Origin: an uncultured Shimia sp.
GTDB taxonomy: Bacteria; Pseudomonadota; Alphaproteobacteria; Rhodobacterales; Rhodobacteraceae
Direction: 5' to 3'
DNA length: 64,000 bases
Assembly (NCBI RefSeq): GCF_947498095.1
Contig: NZ_CANMJE010000006.1
Coordinates: 124,001-188,000, forward strand
The translations under genes were made by a program, and so were the position numbers. The notes under the pieces were generated by a model. The model was given only the letters and a program-made list of their open reading frames with translations, made no database searches and was not told where the DNA came from. Positions 28,219 to 35,896 of this stretch are shown piece by piece (position 1 is the first letter of the stretch; every line of letters begins with the position of its first letter).

Positions 28219-29718
28219 TCAATCCATAGGTTTAAAGTTGAACTCGCCACCTTCTTTGATGCCCGAAGGCCAGCGCGATGTGATGGTCTTGGTGCGCGTG
28301 TAGAATTTGAACGCGTCGGGGCCGTGTTGGTTGAGATCGCCAAAGGCAGATTTTTTCCAGCCACCAAAGGTGTGATAGGCCAACGGAACCGGGATTGGCA
28401 CGTTCACGCCGACCATGCCGACGTTGATCCGGTTGGCGAAATCGCGGGCTGCATCACCATCGCGGGTAAAGATCGCGGTGCCATTGCCGTATTCGTGATC
28501 CATCGCGTAACCCAGCGCCTCTTCGTAAGACTGTGCGCGGACCATCGACAGGACCGGGCCAAAGATCTCGGTTTTGTAGATGTCCATGTCGGTGGTCACG
28601 TTGTCAAAAAGATGCGCGCCGACAAAGAAGCCGTCCTCATAGCCTTGCAGGTTGAAGTCGCGGCCATCAACCACAAGATCTGCACCCTGTTCCACACCGG
28701 TTGCGACAAGGCGCAGGATGTTTTCTTTGGCTGCGGCCGTTACGACGGGGCCGTAATCCACATCATCGCCCGAAGTATAGGGGCCAACTTTCAGCTTCTC
28801 GATGCGCGGGATCAGCTTGTCACGCAGGCGGTCTGCGGTTTCTTCGCCAACCGGCACGGCAACCGAGATCGCCATGCAGCGTTCGCCGGCAGCGCCATAG
28901 CCCGCGCCAACAAGAGCGTCTGCGGCCTGATCCATGTCCGCATCGGGCATGATGATCATGTGGTTTTTCGCGCCGCCAAAACACTGAACGCGCTTACCTT
29001 GGGCGCAACCGGTGCCATAGATGTATTCGGCAATCGGGGTTGAGCCGACGAAACCAACAGATTGGATGATCGGATCGTATAGGATTGCGTCGACGGCTTC
29101 TTTGTCGCCGTTTACGACCTGCAGGATGCCTTTGGGCAGGCCTGCTTCTTCCAAGAGCTCGGCCAGCATCAGAGGGACGGACGGGTCACGCTCGGATGGT
29201 TTCAGGATAAAGGCGTTGCCACAGGCGATGGCGGGCGCGAACATCCACATCGGGATCATGGCTGGGAAGTTGAATGGCGTGATGCCAGCGGTCACACCCA
29301 AAGCCTGACGCATTGAGTAGATATCAATGCCGGGGCCAGCGCTGTCAGTGTATTCGCCCTTCAGCATTTGCGGCGCGCCGATGCAGTATTCCACCACTTC
29401 CAGCCCACGCTGAATGTCGCCCTTGGCGTCTGGGAAGGTCTTGCCGTGCTCGCGGCTGAGCGCCTCGGCCAGCTTGTCCATGTCGCGGTTCAGCAGGTCT
29501 ACGAATTTCATCAGGACGCGGGCGCGACGCTGAGGGTTGACCGAGGCCCAAGCGGGTTGCGCAGCGGCTGCCACGGCCACGGCGTGGTCCATCTCTTCCT
29601 TGCTGGCCAGCGGGCATTTTGCCTGAACTTCGCCGGTGGCGGGATTGTAAACGTCAGAAAAACGGCCCGATGTCCCTTTGACATGTTCGCCGTTGATGTA
29701 GTGGGTCAGTTCTTGCAT
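28219..29718 (-). CDS. mmsA: CoA-acylating methylmalonate-semialdehyde dehydrogenase
   Basis: NAD-dependent aldehyde dehydrogenase that turns methylmalonate semialdehyde into propionyl-CoA, closing the valine route (and serving inositol breakdown in other organisms). The 499-residue product has the aldehyde dehydrogenase fold: ITPFNFPAMIPMWMFAPAIACGNAFILKPSE, GSTPIAEYIYGTG, KNHMIIMPDAD, and the catalytic cysteine in AAGERCMAISV. The ATG at 29718 follows GGAGGA; the frame extends 16 codons further without support. A LysR gene is divergent, 103 bases away, and is a likely regulator. Confidence 0.97.
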   Translation of the reverse strand: MQELTHYINGEHVKGTSGRFSDVYNPATGEVQAKCPLASKEEMDHAVAVAAAAQPAWASVNPQRRARVLMKFVDLLNRDMDKLAEALSREHGKTFPDAKGDIQRGLEVVEYCIGAPQMLKGEYTDSAGPGIDIYSMRQALGVTAGITPFNFPAMIPMWMFAPAIACGNAFILKPSERDPSVPLMLAELLEEAGLPKGILQVVNGDKEAVDAILYDPIIQSVGFVGSTPIAEYIYGTGCAQGKRVQCFGGAKNHMIIMPDADMDQAADALVGAGYGAAGERCMAISVAVPVGEETADRLRDKLIPRIEKLKVGPYTSGDDVDYGPVVTAAAKENILRLVATGVEQGADLVVDGRDFNLQGYEDGFFVGAHLFDNVTTDMDIYKTEIFGPVLSMVRAQSYEEALGYAMDHEYGNGTAIFTRDGDAARDFANRINVGMVGVNVPIPVPLAYHTFGGWKKSAFGDLNQHGPDAFKFYTRTKTITSRWPSGIKEGGEFNFKPMD

Positions 29719-29753
29719 TGAAGAGTCCTCCAGATTTCGGGCGTAGAATAGAC

Positions 29754-29803
29754 TTGCAAAAATCATCGGAAAAGAGGCAAGATTTCAAAATAGTTTTGCA
29801 AAA
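29754..29803. promoter_or_regulatory. Two TTGCAAAA copies in the mmsA-lysR intergenic region
   Basis: TTGCAAAA occurs at 29754-29761 and again at 29796-29803, 42 bases apart, which is close to four turns of the helix. The second copy lies inside the palindrome TTTTGCAAAA. This spacing in a 103-base divergent region fits paired LysR subsites, by inference. Confidence 0.45.
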
Positions 29804-29821
29804 TTTCATGGAGGTCCGGAT

Positions 29822-30718
29822 ATGGCCCCGCAATGGGACGATCTGCGCGTCTTTCTGGCCGTCGCCCGCGAAGAAAGCCTGTCAGCGGCCGGGCGCCGTT
29901 TGAACGTGGATCCCGCGACCGTGGGACGGCGCGTTTCGCGTCTGGAAGATGCCTTTGACACGCCCTTGTTTGTGAAATCCCCCACCGGCTATGCGCTGAC
30001 CGCTGCCGGACAGCGATTGATGAGCCATGCGGTGCGGGTTGAGCAATCCCTGGAAGAGGCCGCAGAAGAGCTGAGCGGTGATCCGGGCGGCCTTTCGGGT
30101 CAAATTCGCATCGGGGCTCCGGATGGCGCGGCAAACTACTTGTTACCCCAGGTTTGCCACAAGATTGCCGAGGGCAACCCGGATCTCGAAATCCAAATCG
30201 TGGCTCTGCCACGTGTGTTCAGCCTGTCAAAACGCGAAGCGGATATGGTGGTCGCGGTCAGCCCGCCAACGGCGGGGCGTCTGATGGTGCAAAAAATCAC
30301 GGACTACAAACTGCATTTGGCGGCGGCCCGGTGGTACTTGCGAAGCGCGCCACCCCTTGAAACGCTGGACGACCTCAAAAACCACCAGATCGTCGGATAT
30401 ATTCCGGATATGATTTTCGATAAGGAACTGGACTATCTGAGTGAAATTGGCGTTGAGAAACCCACAATTGGCTCAAACTCGGTATCGGTTCAGATCAACT
30501 GTGTGCGCATCGGTGGAGGGGTCGGAATTGTGCACGATTTCTCGATCCCGTTTAACCGCGGTGTGCGCAAAATATTGGAAGATCAGTTCAGCCTAACGCG
30601 CGGATTTTACCTTGTGCGTCACGAAGATGACAAGCGTCTGGAGCGCATGAACCGCTTTTCCGAAGCGCTTTGTCAGGGAATCCGCGATGAAGTGACCCGA
30701 TTGGAAGCGAAAACTTGA
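29822..30718 (+). CDS. LysR family transcriptional regulator, divergent from mmsA
   Basis: A 298-residue regulator. The N-terminal winged helix-turn-helix is at about residues 5-62 (WDDLRVFLAVAREESLSAAGRRLNVDPATVGRRVSRLEDAF), followed by a ligand-binding domain (GQIRIGAPDGAANYLLPQVC onward). GGAGG lies before the ATG. Divergent from mmsA with a short shared promoter region, so it probably controls mmsA and itself. The inducer is not known; a valine intermediate would be a reasonable guess. A CBS-domain gene begins 60 bases downstream. Confidence 0.92.
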   Translation: MAPQWDDLRVFLAVAREESLSAAGRRLNVDPATVGRRVSRLEDAFDTPLFVKSPTGYALTAAGQRLMSHAVRVEQSLEEAAEELSGDPGGLSGQIRIGAPDGAANYLLPQVCHKIAEGNPDLEIQIVALPRVFSLSKREADMVVAVSPPTAGRLMVQKITDYKLHLAAARWYLRSAPPLETLDDLKNHQIVGYIPDMIFDKELDYLSEIGVEKPTIGSNSVSVQINCVRIGGGVGIVHDFSIPFNRGVRKILEDQFSLTRGFYLVRHEDDKRLERMNRFSEALCQGIRDEVTRLEAKT

Positions 30719-30778
30719 CAATAACTTTTGATGCGGCAACGCTTGAAATCAAAGCAATATTCTCAAGGAGTTTCGCAA

Positions 30779-31213
30779 ATGCTGGTTAGTCAGATTCTCA
30801 AGTCCAAGGGCGACCAAGGTGTCGTAACCGTTAAACCTGGCACTTCGGTTTCTGATGCGGCCAAGATTCTTGCAGAAAAACGGATTGGGACCGTGGTGGT
30901 CTCATCTGATGGCAGCAGCGCCGATGGCATCCTGTCAGAACGCGATATTGTGCGCGAACTGGCCAAGCAGGGTGGTGCCTGTCTGGCTGAGCCCGTTAAC
31001 ACCTACATGACCTCCGAGTTGGTCACCTGCACGATGAGAGATGATCTTAACGACGTGCTGGCCAAGATGACCGAAGGGCGGTTCCGCCACATGCCCGTGC
31101 TTGAAGGTGACAAGATGATTGGCCTGATCACGCTGGGTGACGCCGTTAAGGCGCGGTTGAGCGAGTTGGCGATGGAAAAAGACGCGCTTCAAGGGATGAT
31201 CATGGGGCACTGA
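30779..31213 (+). CDS. CBS domain pair protein
   Basis: A 144-residue cytosolic protein made of two CBS motifs and little else. The first spans about residues 8-65 (VTVKPGTSVSDAAKILAEKRIGTVVV ... GILSERDIVRELA) and the second about 78-135 (MTSELVTCTMRDDLNDVLAKMTEGRFRHMPVLEGDKMIGLITLGDAVK). CBS pairs bind adenosine nucleotides and act as energy sensors; stand-alone ones often bind partner enzymes. The ATG at 30779 follows AAGGAG at 30765-30770; an upstream ATG at 30728 lacks one. A terminator follows at 31241. Confidence 0.9.
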   Translation: MLVSQILKSKGDQGVVTVKPGTSVSDAAKILAEKRIGTVVVSSDGSSADGILSERDIVRELAKQGGACLAEPVNTYMTSELVTCTMRDDLNDVLAKMTEGRFRHMPVLEGDKMIGLITLGDAVKARLSELAMEKDALQGMIMGH

Positions 31214-31240
31214 CCCGATTACTTCTTTGGCAAGAGACAG

Positions 31241-31265
31241 GGGCGTGACCAATCAGGTTGCGCCC
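31241..31265 (+). terminator. Terminator after the CBS gene
   Basis: A ten-base stem (two G-U pairs) with an AATCA loop, followed by TTTCTGTTT. It isolates the CBS gene from coaD. Confidence 0.7.
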
Positions 31266-31369
31266 TTTCTGTTTCCGACCCGCAGAAATACCTGTGCGGA
31301 TAAGAAGCCTTGCAATTCAGTACGCAATATTGTTGCGTGCGCTCAGGACAGATAATGCGGAGAACCTCC

Positions 31370-31861
31370 ATGCGCGTTGGACTTTACCCCGGAACCTTTG
31401 ACCCGATCACAATGGGCCATATCGATATTATCCGCCGGGCCTCGCTCTTGGTAGACAAGCTGGTGATTGGTGTCGCGATCAACCGCGACAAGGGGCCTCT
31501 GTTCACGCTAGAAGAGCGTGTTGCCATGATTGAAGCGGAATGCGCCAAGCTTAGTGCCGAGACCGGAACCGAGATCATCGCCCATCCGTTTGAGAATCTC
31601 CTGATCGATTGTGCCAAGGACGTTGGCGCACAGGTCATCGTGCGTGGCCTGCGGGCTGTGGCGGACTTTGAGTATGAATTTCAGATGGTTGGCATGAATC
31701 GCGCGTTGGATTCTTCGGTCGAGACCGTGTTCCTGATGGCTGAAGCGAAACATCAGGCGATCGCCTCGAAGCTGGTCAAGGAAATCGCCCGGCTTGGCGG
31801 GGACGTGTCGAAATTCGTCACACCAATGGTCAATGACGCTCTGAACGACCGCTTCAGCTGA
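31370..31861 (+). CDS. coaD: Pantetheine-phosphate adenylyltransferase
   Basis: Fourth step of coenzyme A synthesis: transfers AMP from ATP to 4-phosphopantetheine. The 163 residues match the family. It has the nucleotidyltransferase signature YPGTFDPITMGHIDI at residues 6-20, then VRGLRAVADFEYEFQMVGMNR and, near the end, FVTPMVNDAL. The ATG at 31370 (MRVGLYPG) gives the standard N-terminus, with GGAG about ten bases before it; the open frame further upstream has no ribosome site. Single gene between two hairpins. Confidence 0.96.
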   Translation: MRVGLYPGTFDPITMGHIDIIRRASLLVDKLVIGVAINRDKGPLFTLEERVAMIEAECAKLSAETGTEIIAHPFENLLIDCAKDVGAQVIVRGLRAVADFEYEFQMVGMNRALDSSVETVFLMAEAKHQAIASKLVKEIARLGGDVSKFVTPMVNDALNDRFS

Positions 31862-31884
31862 TCAAATTTCCGGCCCGCTTTTGA

Positions 31885-31902
31885 CCTGCCTTTTGGGGCA
31901 GG
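31885..31902 (+). terminator. Hairpin after coaD
   Basis: CCTGCC pairs with GGCAGG around TTTTGG, 24 bases after the coaD stop. There is no T-tract, so it is a weak terminator. Confidence 0.4.
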
Positions 31903-31962
31903 GGCTTGTGCCGATACAATGATCGGATAGGGTGCGAGTAAGCACGATACAGGAGCGCGTTT

Positions 31963-32937
31963 ATGAGTGGTTTGTTAGCCCTTCTTGATGATGTAGCAGG
32001 CATTGCCAAAGTGGCGGCAGCCTCAATTGATGATGTGGCCGCCGGCGCCGCCAAGGCCAGCGCCAAGGCCGCAGGTGCCGTGATCGACGACGCCGCTGTA
32101 ACGCCAAAATACGTGCATGGGTTTGAGGCCAAACGCGAACTGCCCATCATCTGGAAAATTGCCAAGGGCTCGATCAAGAGCAAAATGTTGATTTTGCTTC
32201 CTGCCGCGCTGCTGCTGGCGAATTTTGCGCCTTGGCTAATCTCCCCCCTGTTGATGCTGGGCGGGGCGTACTTGTGTTTTGAAGGCGCCGAGAAAATCTA
32301 TCATCTTTTGGTGCCGCACGACGACCACCATGTGTTCGAAGAGGACATCCCTGGTGACCCCGCGCATCTTGAGGAAAAGAAGGTTGGCGGTGCTATCAAA
32401 ACCGATTTCATCCTGTCCGCCGAGATCATGACCATCATCCTCTCTGGCATTCCCGAGAGCAATTTCTGGATGGAGGCGTCAACGCTGGCCGTGGCTGGTC
32501 TGGGCATTACTGTGGCTGTCTATGGCTCGGTGGCTTTGATTGTGAAAATGGATGATGTCGGTCTGGCGATGTATGCCAATGGCAATTTCTCGTTGACCCG
32601 TTTGATCGGTCGCTGGCTGGTGCGGGGCATGCCTTACTTCATGAAGTTGCTGACCATTATCGGCACGGCCGCAATGCTTTGGGTCGGTGGCTCGATCGTG
32701 ATCCACGGCATGGAAGAGCTGGGCTTTGGGTGGCTCGGACATCACATCCACGACTGGGCTTATGCGGCTGGCCACATGGTGCCCGCAGCTTGGGAAGGCT
32801 TTGTCGAATGGACCGCCAAGGCGACGATGGACGGGATTTTTGGGGTGGCGCTTGGCATGGTGCTGATCCCTGTGGCGACCAAGGTACTGGCCCCAGCGTG
32901 GAGCGCGGTGTTCGGCAAGGGTGACAGCGCGCACTAA
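31963..32937 (+). CDS. DUF808 inner-membrane protein
   Basis: A 324-residue membrane protein of the DUF808 (YedI-like) family. A soluble N-terminal part is very rich in Ala and Asp (LLDDVAGIAKVAAASIDDVAAGAAKASAKAAGAVIDDAAV). It is followed by VHGFEAKRELPIIWKIAKGS and about six hydrophobic segments; the stretch PHDDHHVFEEDI forms an acidic-histidine loop. Members are conserved but have no proven function; a role in transport or stress is only guessed at in the field. Ends seven bases from the convergent cytochrome gene. Confidence 0.88.
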   Translation: MSGLLALLDDVAGIAKVAAASIDDVAAGAAKASAKAAGAVIDDAAVTPKYVHGFEAKRELPIIWKIAKGSIKSKMLILLPAALLLANFAPWLISPLLMLGGAYLCFEGAEKIYHLLVPHDDHHVFEEDIPGDPAHLEEKKVGGAIKTDFILSAEIMTIILSGIPESNFWMEASTLAVAGLGITVAVYGSVALIVKMDDVGLAMYANGNFSLTRLIGRWLVRGMPYFMKLLTIIGTAAMLWVGGSIVIHGMEELGFGWLGHHIHDWAYAAGHMVPAAWEGFVEWTAKATMDGIFGVALGMVLIPVATKVLAPAWSAVFGKGDSAH

Positions 32938-32943
32938 GGGCGC

Positions 32944-33834
32944 TTATTGCACAGGAAGCGCTTTCAGATAGGCGGCGATGGCTGCGCGCTCGGCGTCGCT
33001 CAGCTGGCTGGTGTTCTCGATTACATCCACCATCTGACCGCCCGCCGTGTCATACTCCGGCGTGAACCCTGATTTCAGGTATTCAGCGATATCGCCTTCG
33101 GACCAGTCAAGCCCGGCAGGGGTGAGATCGGGAATCGTGCCTTTGCCGTCGGGATTTGGCCCTCCCGCGAGCCAGGAGCCTCGTTTCATACCGCCAAGCG
33201 CATTGCGCGGGGTGTGACACTCGGCGCAATGCCCAAGGGCTTCGACCAGATAGCGGCCTTCGATCTGTTGCTCGGTCAAATCGCCGTCCAGAACCCAGCC
33301 CTTACGGGTAAACATCAGCTTCCACCCCCCTAGTATACGTCTGATATTGAAGGGAAATCTGACATCATGAGGGGTGTTCGGCGTCGCAACCGCGGGCAGC
33401 GTCGACAGGAAACTGCGCAGTGAGGCCACGTCTTCGAGCGTCATTTGGGCGTAGGTGGTGTAGGGAAACGCCGGATAATAGTGGCGCTTTTCGGGGCTGG
33501 TGCCGTGGATCAACGCATTGGCGAGATCCTCGTCCGTCCATGCTCCGATCCCAGCCGTGACATCGCTTGAGATATTGGGGGCGTAAAACGTGCCGAAATC
33601 GGTCTTGAAAGCGTGGCCACCGCCAAGCCGCAACTTGGCATCATCCTGCGAGTCCGGGGTGGCGTGGCACGAGGCGCAACCACTGGCATAGAACACGGTT
33701 TTGCCGCGCTCCACGTCCGCTGACACGGTGGCCAGCATGTCCGATTCGACGGTTGACGGCGCGGTCAGTATCCAGCCCGCGCCGCCCACTATGGTCCCAA
33801 AAATCAGGACCAGTTTCAAAGGTCCATTCATCAT
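32944..33834 (-). CDS. Diheme c-type cytochrome
   Basis: A 296-residue periplasmic or membrane-anchored electron carrier. One N-terminal hydrophobic segment (LKLVLIFGTIVGGAGWIL) is followed by two cytochrome c domains with heme motifs CASCH (about residue 53) and CAECH (about 204). Methionine-containing segments that could supply the sixth iron ligand follow each. The layout resembles the diheme subunits that carry electrons away from periplasmic dehydrogenases. Transcribed just after the cytochrome c-prime-like gene (16 bases), so the two form an operon, and a LysR gene is divergent from it. No dehydrogenase is adjacent, so the electron donor is unknown. Confidence 0.9.
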   Translation of the reverse strand: MMNGPLKLVLIFGTIVGGAGWILTAPSTVESDMLATVSADVERGKTVFYASGCASCHATPDSQDDAKLRLGGGHAFKTDFGTFYAPNISSDVTAGIGAWTDEDLANALIHGTSPEKRHYYPAFPYTTYAQMTLEDVASLRSFLSTLPAVATPNTPHDVRFPFNIRRILGGWKLMFTRKGWVLDGDLTEQQIEGRYLVEALGHCAECHTPRNALGGMKRGSWLAGGPNPDGKGTIPDLTPAGLDWSEGDIAEYLKSGFTPEYDTAGGQMVDVIENTSQLSDAERAAIAAYLKALPVQ

Positions 33835-33849
33835 GGATCTCGCTTTAGG

Positions 33850-34314
33850 TTACTCAGGCGCACGATAGGCTTTGTGGCAGGCACCACAAGCTCCGCCCAA
33901 AGCCCCCATGGCCCCCTGCAAGGATGCCAGATCAGTTCCGGCGGCGGCCTGCATGGCTGTCACAGCTTCGGACAGGGCTTTGCCCTTGGCCATCACATCG
34001 GGGAAGTTTTGCCAGATCTCGGGCAGGGCGCGGGTGTTAGAGATCGAGTCGGTGTCCGTGCCAGCGGGCCAGAGCGTGGATTGATCCAGCTGCACCAAAA
34101 GCCCCAGATTATTGGCGGCTGCGGTGGCGGCATCGGCACTGTATTCAACGTTGCCTTTGGCCATTGCACCCAATTGACCAAGGTTGTTTGCATAAAGCTG
34201 CATGATCGCCATACGCGCTGTTACAGCAGGGTTGTCGGTCTCATGCGCAGTTGCCGCGCCCAGAAAAATTGTCGCCGTCAGGCCTAGGGCTGTCACGAAA
34301 GATACTCTCTTCAC
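33850..34314 (-). CDS. Cytochrome c-prime / c556-like protein
   Basis: A 154-residue protein with a signal peptide (VSFVTALGLTATIFLGAATA). It is a four-helix class II cytochrome with the single heme motif CGACH placed at the C-terminal end (about 143-147), as in cytochromes c-prime and c556. The segment AVTARMAIMQLYANNLGQLGAM supplies a methionine near the N-terminus that could be a heme ligand, which would favour c556 over the five-coordinate c-prime; this cannot be settled by eye. First gene of the cytochrome operon, 90 bases from the divergent LysR gene. Confidence 0.9.
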   Translation of the reverse strand: MKRVSFVTALGLTATIFLGAATAHETDNPAVTARMAIMQLYANNLGQLGAMAKGNVEYSADAATAAANNLGLLVQLDQSTLWPAGTDTDSISNTRALPEIWQNFPDVMAKGKALSEAVTAMQAAAGTDLASLQGAMGALGGACGACHKAYRAPE

Positions 34315-34404
34315 CGGATGTCCTCCTTACAAAATGAACTGCACCAAAGGTACCCTGCTCATTTATTTTCGCAATTGGGAATAATTTATGTTTATTGTTA
34401 AAAT

Positions 34405-35253
34405 ATGAACAATGACAACTGGGACGATATTCGATTTGTGCTGGCGGTGGCGCAAGAGGGGTCGTTGAATGCCGCTGCCAAAAAGCTGGGCGTGACTCAC
34501 GCCACGGTGATGCGGCGGGTGGCGGCGTTTGAAGCCCGCCACAACCGACCGATCTTCCGCAAACTCGGTTCTGGATACCAAGTTCTGCCCGAAGCCGAGA
34601 CTATTCTAAAGGCCGCGCAGAATGTCGAGGACGCGATGTATTCGATAGACCGCGCTGTTCTGGGCACCGATCAAACCTTGTTTGGGACTGTGAAAATCGC
34701 GTCGACCGACAGTATTTGCCAACTGGTTTTACCGAAAATACTGGGCAAAATCAGCGGACTATATCCGGATTTGGAATTCACCGTGCTCAGCGCCAACTCA
34801 TATCACGATCTGTCGCGGCTATCAGCGGATATTGCCATCCGCCCCACCAAAAAGCTCGAGGATGATTTGGACGGGGAAATTGTTGGCGAGCTGGGCTTCG
34901 CGGTGTACGGACCTACCCATCCCGTCTCGCAATGGATAGGTCTCAAGGGGCCGCTCGGGCGCTCTGTTGCGGCGGATTGGATGGAGAACAATCTAGACCC
35001 CGCAGAGATTGCCCACACCGGAGACAGCTTTCTGGTTATTCAAGAGATGATCGCCGAGGGCCTTGGTAAAGCCTTTTTGCCCCGGTTTGTCGGAGACTCG
35101 GACAACCGGTTGAAACGGCTCGACAATGCTGCCCCCATTCCGGTTGTGCCCTTGTGGATGGCCGCCCAGAAAGAGGTTGTTGGGAATGTACGTCTGCAAG
35201 CGGTCTGGACCAAGATCGCCGCGATGATGCGGGCCGAATTCAGCGCGGCGTGA
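34405..35253 (+). CDS. LysR family transcriptional regulator, divergent from the cytochrome genes
   Basis: A 282-residue regulator. DNA-binding helix-turn-helix at about residues 5-60 (WDDIRFVLAVAQEGSLNAAAKKLGVTHATVMRRVAAFEARH), then an effector domain (GTVKIASTDSICQLVLPKIL onward). It lies divergently beside the two cytochrome c genes, sharing an AT-rich promoter region of 90 bases, and most likely controls them. The 3 prime end is 25 bases from the convergent YHS gene. The inducer is unknown. Confidence 0.9.
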   Translation: MNNDNWDDIRFVLAVAQEGSLNAAAKKLGVTHATVMRRVAAFEARHNRPIFRKLGSGYQVLPEAETILKAAQNVEDAMYSIDRAVLGTDQTLFGTVKIASTDSICQLVLPKILGKISGLYPDLEFTVLSANSYHDLSRLSADIAIRPTKKLEDDLDGEIVGELGFAVYGPTHPVSQWIGLKGPLGRSVAADWMENNLDPAEIAHTGDSFLVIQEMIAEGLGKAFLPRFVGDSDNRLKRLDNAAPIPVVPLWMAAQKEVVGNVRLQAVWTKIAAMMRAEFSAA

Positions 35254-35277
35254 TCCCTCGATTAGGCCTGAAACGCG

Positions 35278-35733
35278 TTAACCCAAGATCCCTGGCCAGT
35301 TCGCCTGACCTTTTGCAATGTTTCCTGGCACATCTTGCAGCCACAATTCACGGGCGCGCAGGCTAAAGTTCAGATACAGCCGGTCTTCATGGATTGTCCA
35401 AGCCTCGGGCACCGTCGGGGCAAGATAGCCTTTGGAGGCAGCGAAGGCGCAGTAACCGCCAAAGACCGGGGCATAGGCCTCGGGATTGGCTTTGAAAGTT
35501 GCAGCGTTATCGGCAGATGCAAAATGCCAATCCGCGCTGTTCCAGGTCACTGTGTGATCGGCCGAGCCAGCAACTGGTTTACCGTCTGTGAAATAGGCCA
35601 CGGGGTCGGTGCCATTGATGGCAATGGGGTTCTGAAAAACCTGAGGTTCCGCAGCCTGCGCTGCGTGGGGCGTCAAGGCATAGGCCACTGGCGCGGCGGC
35701 AATCAATCCAAGGGCGGTACGGCGTGTGAGCAT
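35278..35733 (-). CDS. YHS domain-containing exported protein
   Basis: A 151-residue protein with a twin-arginine-like signal (LTRRTALGLIAAAPVAYALTPHAAQAAE), so it may be exported folded by Tat. The mature part carries a YHS domain: NGTDPVAYFTDGKPVAGS, FASADNAATFKANPEAYAPVFGGYCAFAASKG with the conserved cysteine. YHS domains are thought to bind metal, often copper, in exported proteins. The ATG at 35733 has GGAGGAG before it; the open frame continues upstream into the tkt end without support. The function of this type is not established. Confidence 0.85.
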   Translation of the reverse strand: MLTRRTALGLIAAAPVAYALTPHAAQAAEPQVFQNPIAINGTDPVAYFTDGKPVAGSADHTVTWNSADWHFASADNAATFKANPEAYAPVFGGYCAFAASKGYLAPTVPEAWTIHEDRLYLNFSLRARELWLQDVPGNIAKGQANWPGILG

Positions 35734-35846
35734 GGTCTCTCCTCCTGTGTTCATTCCAAGATACTTATGCGGCCCCAATGTGTAAGGCCCCCTGACGACT
35801 GTGTGATCTGACCGTGAAAGATGCGATGTAAGGCACTGAAAAGAAA

Positions 35847-35869
35847 AGGGCACCCGCAGTGGGTGCCCT
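35847..35869 (-). terminator. Rho-independent terminator of tkt
   Basis: A nine-base perfect stem (AGGGCACCC with GGGTGCCCT), a five-base loop, and CTTTTCTT after it on the minus strand, 28 bases beyond the tkt stop. Confidence 0.85.
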
Positions 35870-35896
35870 CTACAACATGTTTCAGTCTGGCGTGGG

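Noticed and set aside
34381-34390. ATAATTTATG shared with the centre of the 48508 palindrome, both near LysR genes
   Set aside because: A ten-base AT-rich word is likely to recur by chance, and the first copy lacks the palindromic arms.
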